From an uncultured Bacilli bacterium (GTDB lineage Bacteria; Bacillota_I; Bacilli_A; RF39; UBA660), in assembly GCA_947625315.1 (NCBI GenBank), contig CANQOE010000027.1, forward strand, positions 1 to 10,165: 10,165 nucleotides of DNA, given 5' to 3'. The position numbers and the translations under genes are program-made. The notes beneath the pieces were generated by a model. It saw only the letters and a list, made by a program, of their open reading frames with translations. It did not search any database and was not told where the DNA came from. Shown piece after piece: positions 1 to 6,051 of this stretch (within the stretch, counting starts at the first letter, position 1; each line of letters begins with the position of its first letter).

Positions 1-888
1 TGTTGAACCAAGTTCTTGTTGCATCGCAATATCATTAACTTTAATAACTATGCCATCTATTTCATAAGGAAGACTTTCTCTTTTTTCACCATACTCTTCA
101 ATAAACTTTAAAATGCCTTCTTCATCATCGACTAATCTTGGAATATCACTAACTTTAAAGCCTAAATCTTTCATAAATTTTAAAGCTTCATAATGCGTTT
201 TAATTCCATAATCTAGGGGATTAGGTAAATGATATATCCAAGTATCCAAGTGTCTTTTCTCGGCTACTTTGGGGTCTAATTGTCTAATAGAACCAGCCGC
301 GGCATTGCGCACATTTTGCAGTTTTTCTTCGCCATTTTTTTCGCGTTCTTTATTTATCTTTTCTAAAGTAGCTTTGTTCATATAAATTTCGCCCCGGACT
401 TCGATATCGATATCTTTTTTTAAATCTAGAGGCACAGTTTTAATTGTCTTCACATTATGGGTAATATCTTCTCCCGTAACTCCATCTCCTCTTGTCGCCG
501 CATAAGTAAGTTTGCCATGTTCATAATGTAAAGATACACTTAAACCATCAATTTTTAATTCACAAACATATTGGGCTTTAAATCCCGCATTCTTAATACG
601 TGTCGTAAATTCTCTTATCTCTTCTTCATTAAAAACATTAGCTAAACTAATCATCGGAATTTTATGTTGGACTTTCCTAAATTTAGCAATAGCTTCTCCC
701 CCAACTCTTTTAGTAGGGCTATTACTATCGCTTAATTCGGGATATTTTTCTTCTAAAACCATTAATTCTCTTAAATATTTATCATATTCTTGATCACTAA
801 TTGTTGGATTATCTAAATTATAATATTCATAATTAGCTTTATTTAAAATATTAGCTAATTCTTCCATTCGCATTTTTATCTCATTCAT
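1..888 (-). CDS. ligA: NAD-dependent DNA ligase LigA, N-terminal part (3' end cut by window edge)
   Basis: LigA seals nicks in replication and repair using NAD+ as the adenylate donor. The first 296 codons are visible; family members are usually about 650-680 residues, so the zinc-finger, HhH and BRCT parts lie outside. The visible part holds the NAD-binding Ia domain (SDQEYDKYL near residues 31-39, SPTKRVGG near 57-64) and most of the adenylation domain. The active-site motif is CELKIDGLS, with the adenylated lysine at K112. TRGDGVTGED and EVRGEIYM follow, then VRNAAAGSIRQLD, and the visible part ends in the YEIDGIVIKV motif region. The start is the ATG at 886-888, with GGGAG at 895-899 spaced 6 nt away. 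In-frame ATGs at codons 6 and 8 have no such site. The start lies 3 bp after the stop of the upstream nucleotidyltransferase gene, so it is probably co-transcribed with it. Identity is very secure. Confidence 0.96.
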   Translation of the reverse strand, partial: MNEIKMRMEELANILNKANYEYYNLDNPTISDQEYDKYLRELMVLEEKYPELSDSNSPTKRVGGEAIAKFRKVQHKIPMISLANVFNEEEIREFTTRIKNAGFKAQYVCELKIDGLSVSLHYEHGKLTYAATRGDGVTGEDITHNVKTIKTVPLDLKKDIDIEVRGEIYMNKATLEKINKEREKNGEEKLQNVRNAAAGSIRQLDPKVAEKRHLDTWIYHLPNPLDYGIKTHYEALKFMKDLGFKVSDIPRLVDDEEGILKFIEEYGEKRESLPYEIDGIVIKVNDIAMQQELGST

Positions 889-891
889 AAT

Positions 892-1797
892 TTACTCCCA
901 TAACTTTGAGGGATATTCACCTCTTTCAATCATAACTTTAATACTATCTTGAACTTCTGGTAAATCTTCTTTATAAGTTAAACCTAACCAAGTACCTTCA
1001 CTTACTAAATTTTTTAAAACAATTTTTTTCTTTTTTAAAAGTTCATTTAAACATTCCGTAAGTAAGGCTTCTTTATTTAAGATATCTTCATCACTTTGGT
1101 TAAAATTAGCCTTAAAATATTCTTCTAAATATCTAAATATACTTTTTTTAACCACCAACATATTAACTGACACGGCTTGCATCATATCAATCCTAAAAGG
1201 TGCACTACCATCAAGAGGTTCGGCTTTAGCATTATTTTCATCTATTAAGGTTATTCTACTTTCAATTAATTCTTGAACATAATTATCTTTTATATGACAA
1301 ACTGCTCTTTTAACCGCCCCATTTTTACTTAAAGATTTGCCAAACGGAAAGTTAACTGAGGCATATTCCTTTTCATCTTTACTTTTATCTAAAAATTCTT
1401 TAGCTTTTAAAAATGAATCATAACCATAAAAATCATCGGCATTAATAATTAAAAAGTCTTCTTGAACTACATCTTTAACCGCCAAAATAGCTTGTACTGT
1501 TCCCCAAGGTTTAGTTCTCTTACTTACTAAATATTGTTTATTTAAAGGAATATCTTCTTTTTTTTGCAAAACAAACTCGACATCAATTTTATCTTTAATT
1601 CTTTTACCAATTGTATCTTCTAAATCTTTTTTAATTTCTTCTCGAACAATAAAAACTACTTTTTTAAACCCAACTCTAATGGCATCATAAACAGAATAAT
1701 CAATAATAAATTCTTTATTTAAACCAACCTCGGCCATCTGTTTTAAAGAACCATATCTTGTTGCTAAACCTCCAGCCATTACTACTAACGTTGCCAT
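892..1797 (-). CDS. Sugar-type nucleotidyltransferase (NTP_transferase family)
   Basis: The 301-residue cytoplasmic protein has the Rossmann-like fold signature of enzymes that join an NTP and a sugar phosphate (or similar alcohol phosphate) into an activated NDP compound plus pyrophosphate. The N-terminus carries a nucleotide-binding loop of the GGxxTRxG type (MAGGLATRYG, residues 7-16) with a lysine at 19. KPWGTVQA (about 96-103) fits the base/sugar-recognition segment, and INADDFYG (118-125) supplies the metal-binding aspartates. No acyltransferase left-handed helix or second domain follows, so it is not GlmU-like. The substrate cannot be read from the sequence; a sugar-1-phosphate is the usual case, and a choline-phosphate-like substrate is not excluded. 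It has a strong SD, AGGAGG at 1805-1810, 7 nt before the ATG. It sits between trxB and ligA in one tight operon. The class is secure, the specificity unknown. Confidence 0.88.
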   Translation of the reverse strand: MATLVVMAGGLATRYGSLKQMAEVGLNKEFIIDYSVYDAIRVGFKKVVFIVREEIKKDLEDTIGKRIKDKIDVEFVLQKKEDIPLNKQYLVSKRTKPWGTVQAILAVKDVVQEDFLIINADDFYGYDSFLKAKEFLDKSKDEKEYASVNFPFGKSLSKNGAVKRAVCHIKDNYVQELIESRITLIDENNAKAEPLDGSAPFRIDMMQAVSVNMLVVKKSIFRYLEEYFKANFNQSDEDILNKEALLTECLNELLKKKKIVLKNLVSEGTWLGLTYKEDLPEVQDSIKVMIERGEYPSKLWE

Positions 1798-1808
1798 AAT
1801 CCTGCCTC

Positions 1809-2690
1809 CTAATTTAATTTACTTATATTAATCGCCGCGGTTGCTCCTTCACTAGAAGCATTAACTAATTGATAAATATCTTTTTTAGTAATATCCCCAC
1901 TGGCATAAACTCCTTTAATATTTGTTTCTTGTTTATCATTTACAATTATATATCCATCAAGCATTTTTAAAGAGGTATTTTGATATATTTGACTATTTGG
2001 CTCAAAACCAATATAGATAAATAAAGCCGCGATATCTAATTCTTTATTAGTTAATTTAATACCTTTAAACTTATTATCTTCTATTATTATTTCTTTAACT
2101 TCTTCATTTAATATAACTTCAATATTATTATATCGTTTTAAATCTTCTTTTAAAGAAGGGGTTGCTCTAAACTCATTTTTTCGATGAATTAAATAAACTT
2201 TTTTAACAATTTTACTTAAATAGATAGCTTCTCCTAAAGCGGAGTCTCCTCCCCCTACGACGGCTACTTCTTTATTTTTATATAATGGTCCATCACATAG
2301 AGCACAAGTACTAATGCCTCTTCCTAAAAATTCTTTTTCATGTTCTAAACCTAATAATCTTGGTTTTCTACCACTGGCAATTAAAACATTTTTAGTTTGA
2401 TAAACATTATTTTTTGTTTTAATCGTTTTAATATCATCAAAAATAACATCAGTTACTTCTTCTAGTTTATATTCGATATCTAAATCTTCAATTTTTTCCT
2501 TTAAATTTTGGGCTAAATCAGGACCACTTATGGTATTTATTCCCGGATAATTTTCAATTTGAGGTATTTCATTAACAATGCCCCCGATTAAACCTTTATC
2601 AAGCATTAAGACTTTTAAATTACTTCTTTTAGCATATATCGCGGCACTTATTCCGGATATACCCATCCCAATAATTATTAAATCATACAT
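1809..2690 (-). CDS. trxB: Thioredoxin reductase (NADPH)
   Basis: This is a flavoprotein that passes electrons from NADPH through FAD and a redox-active cysteine pair to thioredoxin. The order of motifs is canonical for low-Mr TrxB. GMGISGISAA (8-17) is the FAD dinucleotide fold. The active-site pair is C129-A-L-C132 followed by D133. GGGDSALGEA (146-155) is the NADPH fold, and HRKNEFRA (169-176) provides the basic residues expected to bind the 2'-phosphate. The C-terminal FAD motif is GVYASGDIT, followed by YQLVNASSEGATAA. At 293 residues it is slightly short for the family but looks complete. The start is the ATG at 2688-2690 with AGGAGG 7 nt upstream. Its UAG stop (1809-1811) overlaps the SD of the next gene. 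An lgt-trxB neighbourhood is familiar from Firmicutes. No thioredoxin gene is in the window, so the partner is encoded elsewhere. Confidence 0.94.
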   Translation of the reverse strand: MYDLIIIGMGISGISAAIYAKRSNLKVLMLDKGLIGGIVNEIPQIENYPGINTISGPDLAQNLKEKIEDLDIEYKLEEVTDVIFDDIKTIKTKNNVYQTKNVLIASGRKPRLLGLEHEKEFLGRGISTCALCDGPLYKNKEVAVVGGGDSALGEAIYLSKIVKKVYLIHRKNEFRATPSLKEDLKRYNNIEVILNEEVKEIIIEDNKFKGIKLTNKELDIAALFIYIGFEPNSQIYQNTSLKMLDGYIIVNDKQETNIKGVYASGDITKKDIYQLVNASSEGATAAINISKLN

Positions 2691-2701
2691 ATTAAAGCCT
2701 C

Positions 2702-3490
2702 CTATATTTTATTATAAAGATTTGTATATTTACCTTTTTTTAATAAATAAAACATATAAATTAATCCACTTAAAAACATTAAAATGGATATTATTTGGGC
2801 AACTCTAAACCCGAAAAACATTAAAGCATCAGTTCGCCATGCTTCAATAAAAAATCTGCCTATTCCATACCACATCAAATAAATAGAACTAATCATTCCT
2901 ACTTTTATATATTTTAACCTTCTTATAATAATTAATACTATAAGACCTAAGAAACACCATAAAGATTCTAGATAAAATGTTGGTAAATAATATAAACCAC
3001 TGGTATCACTAACTCGCATTCCTTGAATAATAAATTCGGGTATATGTAAATTTTTTAAAAAACTATAAGTTGTCGCAAACCCATGAGCTTCCCCATTAAA
3101 GAAATTCCCCCATCGCCCAAGTGCTTGGGCTAAAATTAACGCGGGCACAATAATATCTAACACTCTAGCTACATCTAATTTTTTAATATGTGTATAAACT
3201 AAAATCGTAATTAAACCAGCAATAATTCCTCCATGAATTGCTAAACCTCCATTCCATATTTTAAATATTTCTAAAAAATTATAATCGTTAAACAATACAT
3301 AATAAAGACGCGCTCCCACAATTCCTAATATTATTGTATAAAAACATAAATTAAACATCACTTCTTTATCAATTTTAAATCTTTTAGCTTCTCTTTCAAT
3401 TAACCATATTGCTAAAATAACCCCAACTAAAATAAAAAAAGAATACCATCTAATTTCTAAATTAAAGATATGAAACATAATTGGATTCAT
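2702..3490 (-). CDS. lgt: Prolipoprotein diacylglyceryl transferase Lgt
   Basis: Lgt is a polytopic membrane enzyme that transfers diacylglyceryl from phosphatidylglycerol to the lipobox cysteine of prolipoproteins, the first step of lipoprotein maturation. Family landmarks are clear: IRWYS near the N-terminus (13-17), GARLYYV (59-65), GGLAIHGG (81-88, conserved His 86), the Lgt signature AQALGRWGNFFNGEAHG (121-137, including R126, N129, N132 and E134), and GRFFIEAWRTD in the last third. About seven hydrophobic segments are seen, with a basic C-terminal tail. I start it at the ATG at 3488-3490 (262 residues). A GTG three codons upstream would extend it, but that codon lies inside the SD AAGGTGA (3496-3502), which is ideally spaced 5 nt from the ATG. 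It is first in the operon lgt-trxB-nucleotidyltransferase-ligA and has a promoter-like TATAAT just upstream. No lipobox protein is encoded in this window. Confidence 0.96.
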   Translation of the reverse strand: MNPIMFHIFNLEIRWYSFFILVGVILAIWLIEREAKRFKIDKEVMFNLCFYTIILGIVGARLYYVLFNDYNFLEIFKIWNGGLAIHGGIIAGLITILVYTHIKKLDVARVLDIIVPALILAQALGRWGNFFNGEAHGFATTYSFLKNLHIPEFIIQGMRVSDTSGLYYLPTFYLESLWCFLGLIVLIIIRRLKYIKVGMISSIYLMWYGIGRFFIEAWRTDALMFFGFRVAQIISILMFLSGLIYMFYLLKKGKYTNLYNKI

Positions 3491-3495
3491 AACAA

Positions 3496-3502
3496 TCACC
3501 TT
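3496..3502 (-). promoter_or_regulatory. Shine-Dalgarno that fixes the lgt start
   Basis: AAGGTGA on the minus strand lies 5 nt before the ATG at 3490. The alternative GTG start at 3497-3499 is inside this site, so the site argues for the shorter protein. Confidence 0.75.
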
Positions 3503-3508
3503 TATTCT

Positions 3509-3514
3509 ATTATA
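3509..3514 (-). promoter_or_regulatory. Candidate -10 element for the lgt operon
   Basis: A perfect TATAAT lies on the minus strand, 18 nt before the lgt ATG. No convincing -35 is present at 16-18 bp (the best placed hexamer is TATTAA), and there is no TGn extension. Transcription would start near 3502, at the edge of the SD, giving a leader of only about 12 nt. This is the only non-coding DNA upstream of the operon, which supports a promoter here despite the weak -35. Confidence 0.5.
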
Positions 3515-3545
3515 CTAAAAATAAGTTTAAATTAATAGTTTTTTC

Positions 3546-3574
3546 TTGCTATTTTCTAAAAATATAGTTATAAT
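3546..3574 (+). promoter_or_regulatory. Sigma-A-type promoter for the small membrane protein cassette
   Basis: TTGCTA (3546-3551) and TATAAT (3569-3574) are separated by 17 bp, a good vegetative promoter. The predicted transcription start is near 3581, which again coincides with the SD AGGGTG (3581-3586), so the leader would be about 12 nt before the ATG at 3593. The promoter is divergent from that of lgt; the two core elements are some 30 bp apart, so a regulator bound between them could affect both operons. Confidence 0.65.
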
Positions 3575-3592
3575 TATCATAGGGTGTTATTT

Positions 3593-3859
3593 ATGAAAGA
3601 AAAAAAATCTTTAAAAATTTTAAAAATCGTAGTTTTAGGGTTAGTTATTAGTTGGGTTATTTTATTTTTAATTGATTATACAAGAGCTCGCAATAACAAA
3701 GATTTACTATTTTGTATAAAAGAAGAAACTAAGGAATATCCTGATGGCACAGTTTATTCATGCACTTCTTTAGGTTATAAATTATATCGTTATAATCGCA
3801 GTAGTATTAACACAACCCTTCAATTTGGGCCAATATTCATGAAAGAAAAAACTAAATAG
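3593..3859 (+). CDS. Small single-span membrane protein with two external cysteines, function unknown
   Basis: The 88-residue protein has a lysine-rich start (MKEKKSLKILK), one hydrophobic span (about 12-28) and an external tail of about 60 residues. The tail holds two cysteines (C41, C57) around EYPDGTVYSC, then LGYKLYRYNR and a closing FGPIFMKEK segment. By memory, the pattern DGTVY-x-LGYK...FGP resembles a family of small uncharacterised membrane proteins of Firmicutes; no function is known to me. There is no lipobox and no signal-peptidase site that I trust, so it probably stays anchored. The start chosen is the ATG at 3593, because the GTG at 3584 lies within the SD AGGGTG (3581-3586). 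It is the first gene of a three-gene cassette. Its UAG stop is part of the UAGGAG ribosome-binding site of the next gene. Expression as a real gene is likely given promoter, SD and operon position. Confidence 0.75.
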   Translation: MKEKKSLKILKIVVLGLVISWVILFLIDYTRARNNKDLLFCIKEETKEYPDGTVYSCTSLGYKLYRYNRSSINTTLQFGPIFMKEKTK

Positions 3860-3871
3860 GAGTAATATATT

Positions 3872-4258
3872 ATGAAACTTGATAAAAAAGGTTGGTCTTT
3901 AGGCGAAATGATTATTTTAATCATTGTTTTAGCTTTATTTTTAGGAGTAGCTATCTATTATATCTATTCTTTATATGCTAGTTTTAACATCGAGCCCACT
4001 TTAAAATATTATACCAATTTAGAAAATAAATTAGCTCAAAATGCCCAAACCTATTTAGATGAATATTACGAAGGAGATAAACATAATTTAATAATTACTT
4101 TAGATACTTTAAAAGAATATAATTTAGATATTGAATTAAAAGACCAAGAGAATAATACCTGTACTGGTTATATTGCAACATCTCCTATTATGCACGCTTA
4201 TATAAGTTGTCCTAATTATACAACTTTTGGTTATGAGGGAAATATAAATGCAAATTAG
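3872..4258 (+). CDS. Type IV prepilin-like (pseudopilin-like) small membrane protein
   Basis: The 128-residue protein has a short basic leader ending in glycine (MKLDKKG, G7), followed by WSLGEM. If cleaved after G7, the mature chain has glutamate at position +5 (E12), the hallmark of class III (prepilin) signals, then an uninterrupted hydrophobic helix (about 13-35). The phenylalanine usual at +1 is tryptophan here. A helical stretch (about 41-66) leads into ITLDTLKEYNLDIEL and a cysteine-bounded end, C97-TGY ... HAYIS-C113-PNYTT. C97 and C113 could form a disulfide like the C-terminal loop of pilins. The SD AGGAG (3858-3862) is 9 nt from the ATG and overlaps the preceding stop. The last 11 bp overlap the next gene. 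No prepilin peptidase, ATPase or platform protein is in the window, so assembly into a pilus or secretion pseudopilus is inference. The gene is secure; the pilin assignment is moderate. Confidence 0.7.
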   Translation: MKLDKKGWSLGEMIILIIVLALFLGVAIYYIYSLYASFNIEPTLKYYTNLENKLAQNAQTYLDEYYEGDKHNLIITLDTLKEYNLDIELKDQENNTCTGYIATSPIMHAYISCPNYTTFGYEGNINAN

Positions 4259-4610
4259 TAATAAAATATTTGTTATATGGACATTTTTAGTTTTAATTTT
4301 AATTGCTTTATTAACTACTTTAGGAATTATGTTAAATATTAAACAAGCTCCCTATAAAAAAATAGAAGCTAAAATCGAAGAAATAGCCCCTAAATATGTC
4401 GAAGAAAACTTCTTATATCCCCAAAATAATGAAGTATTAAAAATAACAACGGACCAATTATTAGAAAAATATTTAACTTTAGATGATTTAAAATATCAAA
4501 ACGATACTTGTAAAGGATATGTTATTTTAAAATTCAAAAATGTTTATGAATATCATGCTTATATCAAATGTTCTAAATATACCACGAAAAATTATCAAAA
4601 GGAAAGCTAA
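4248..4610 (+). CDS. Paralogue of the upstream pilin-like protein, lacking the prepilin signal
   Basis: The 120-residue protein has an N-terminal membrane span (about 8-29), a charged helical stretch (about 36-54), and a C-terminal domain matching the neighbour's. Here it is ITTDQLLEKY ... NDTCKGYV ... HAYIKCSKYTT; the neighbour has ITLDTLKEYN ... NNTCTGYI ... HAYISCPNYTT. The two cysteines (C88, C108) correspond to C97 and C113 of the neighbour. The N-terminus (MQISNKIFVIW) has no glycine-hydrophobic-x-x-x-Glu cleavage motif, so it is probably an anchored partner and not a processed pilin. It overlaps the upstream gene by 11 bp, and its SD (GAGGGA, about 8 nt before the ATG) lies inside that gene, pointing to coupled translation and fixed stoichiometry. 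Its TAA stop lies in the loop of the terminator hairpin. I know of no function for this family. Confidence 0.72.
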   Translation: MQISNKIFVIWTFLVLILIALLTTLGIMLNIKQAPYKKIEAKIEEIAPKYVEENFLYPQNNEVLKITTDQLLEKYLTLDDLKYQNDTCKGYVILKFKNVYEYHAYIKCSKYTTKNYQKES

Positions 4611-4624
4611 AAATTGCTTTCCTT
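4599..4624. terminator. Shared hairpin terminator between convergent genes
   Basis: AAGGAAAGC (4599-4607) and GCTTTCCTT (4616-4624) form a perfect 9-bp stem with an 8-nt loop. The plus-strand gene's TAA is in the loop, and the minus-strand gene's TAA overlaps the other arm. On the minus strand the stem is followed by TTGATAATTTTT, a fair U-rich tail. On the plus strand the tail is only ATTTAG, so termination there may be weaker. The gap between the two coding regions is 12 bp. Confidence 0.7.
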
Positions 4625-6002
4625 ATTTAGTAGCTAAAATATCACGCGCGGCCACCACTCCCGTCGCAGCACTTGAAACAATATGGCCACTTTTACCAGC
4701 TCCATCGCCAATAAAGTAAATATCTTCATTATTTAATTTAAACTTATTATTGGTTTCAATTTCATTACTAAAAAATTTAATCTCGGGCCCATATAATAAA
4801 GTTTCATCATTAGCAACTCCGGGAATAATTTTATCTAAAGTTTCTAACCCTTCTAAAATATTTGTAATAATTCGATGTGGTAAAACAAGGGCTAAATCTC
4901 CAGCTACACAATCTTTTAAAGTTGGTTCAATAAAGCCTTTATCAATACGATGCCATTCACTTCTTCTTCCACTTTTTAAATCTTTTAAAGTTTGAATTAT
5001 GGGTTTAGAATCTCCTAAGACATTGGCAATTCTCGCAATACTTTCCCCATAAAGTCTTGTATTAGTAACCGGCTCTGTCAAATTAACTTTACTAATAAAA
5101 GCAAAATTAGTATTATTACTTTTAATATCTTTTAGGGCATGACCATTAACACATATATAGCCATAGTAATTTTCTTTAGCTACAAACCCTCCCGGATTAG
5201 TACAAAAAGTTCTAATTTCATCACTATAAGTTTTTGTTTTAATAAATATTGTTGGGTCATATATAACGTTAGTTAATTCTTGCATAATTTCTTTACGAAC
5301 TTCTACTCTAACACCCACTTCAATACTTTGGGATGTATAAGGGATTTTATTTTTTAAAGCATATTCTTCTACCCATTTAGCTCCCGTTCTTCCTGGAGCT
5401 ACGACAACTTTTTTAGCTTTTAAAGTATTAGAACTATTGTAAATTATTTTATAACTATCTTTATCTTTAACAATATCTTCTACATTAGCTTTTTCAATTA
5501 AAGTTACCCCTTTACTCTCTAAATAATCCGTAATTTTTTGAATATAATCTGGTAAATGATCACTTCCTAAATGTTTTTGTCTAATAAGTAAAAGGCGAGC
5601 TCCAATCTTGGTAACTTTTTCTTTAATTTTCTCGGCTTCATCCATATTAGTAGGAAATACTTGGGAATCCATTCCAAATTTATTAAATATCAGTTCTACT
5701 TCATCAATTAATTGATAAGCTTCACTTTCACTCATGTATTTAAATAAATTAGTTTTTCCGAGCACTGGTATAAAATTAAGTTTGCCATCACTAAAAGTAC
5801 CAGCCCCTCCAAAACCGGAAAGAATACCACAGGGATTACAATTTTGACAAGCAATTTTTCGTTTATTCATCGGACAAATTCTCGAAGAAACTTTATTTCC
5901 TTTATCTAATATTGCAATTTTTAATTTACCATCTTTTTCAATTAATTCATAAGCACAAAATAATCCCGCTGGTCCAGCCCCTACTATAACAACATCATAC
6001 AT
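4623..6002 (-). CDS. FAD-dependent dehydrogenase, COG2509 type, with a four-cysteine cluster
   Basis: The 459-residue cytoplasmic flavoprotein belongs to the uncharacterised FAD-dependent dehydrogenases (COG2509). The N-terminal dinucleotide fold is VGAGPAG (7-13). It is followed by RICPMNKRKIACQNCNPCG, which contains C43, C52, C55 and C58 (spacing C-x8-C-x2-C-x2-C), and directly by SGFGGAGTFSDGK (62-74), the hallmark of the family. VVAPGRTGAKW marks the second FAD-contacting strand, and the C-terminal FAD motif is IYFIGDGAGKSGHIVSSAATG (428-448). The substrate and electron partner are not known; redox tuning or an iron-sulfur cluster at the cysteines is possible but inferred. The SD GAGAGG at 6010-6015 is 7 nt before the ATG. 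It follows the membrane-protein operon after a 41-bp gap that holds a promoter candidate, so it may be transcribed alone, by read-through, or both. Family assignment is firm, the reaction unknown. Confidence 0.88.
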   Translation of the reverse strand: MYDVVIVGAGPAGLFCAYELIEKDGKLKIAILDKGNKVSSRICPMNKRKIACQNCNPCGILSGFGGAGTFSDGKLNFIPVLGKTNLFKYMSESEAYQLIDEVELIFNKFGMDSQVFPTNMDEAEKIKEKVTKIGARLLLIRQKHLGSDHLPDYIQKITDYLESKGVTLIEKANVEDIVKDKDSYKIIYNSSNTLKAKKVVVAPGRTGAKWVEEYALKNKIPYTSQSIEVGVRVEVRKEIMQELTNVIYDPTIFIKTKTYSDEIRTFCTNPGGFVAKENYYGYICVNGHALKDIKSNNTNFAFISKVNLTEPVTNTRLYGESIARIANVLGDSKPIIQTLKDLKSGRRSEWHRIDKGFIEPTLKDCVAGDLALVLPHRIITNILEGLETLDKIIPGVANDETLLYGPEIKFFSNEIETNNKFKLNNEDIYFIGDGAGKSGHIVSSAATGVVAARDILATK

Positions 6003-6021
6003 ATAAATACCTCTCTATTTA

Positions 6022-6051
6022 ATTATATAATTATTTTTGTTGTTTAGTCAA
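6022..6051 (-). promoter_or_regulatory. Candidate promoter for the COG2509 flavoprotein gene
   Basis: On the minus strand TTGACT (6046-6051) and TATAAT (6022-6027) are 18 bp apart. The -35 overlaps the last codons and stop of the upstream gene. TATAAT ends 19 nt before the ATG, so the transcript would begin near 6015, at the SD itself. It is a good match in sequence, but AT-rich DNA gives chance matches. Confidence 0.5.

Noticed and set aside
2578..2808. Open frame on the plus strand across the trxB-lgt junction (76 codons)
   Set aside because: It is antisense to two clear genes, has no SD or promoter and its composition is that expected from the opposite strand of AT-rich coding DNA.
3491..3499. 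GTG start extending Lgt by three residues
   Set aside because: The GTG is part of the AAGGTGA SD for the ATG at 3490. The family-like N-terminus begins at that ATG.
3584..3592. GTG start extending the first small membrane protein by three residues
   Set aside because: The GTG lies inside the AGGGTG SD of the ATG at 3593 and has no SD of its own.
4750..4995. Plus-strand open frame of 81 codons
   Set aside because: It lies wholly inside the antisense strand of the well-supported COG2509 gene and has no SD of its own.
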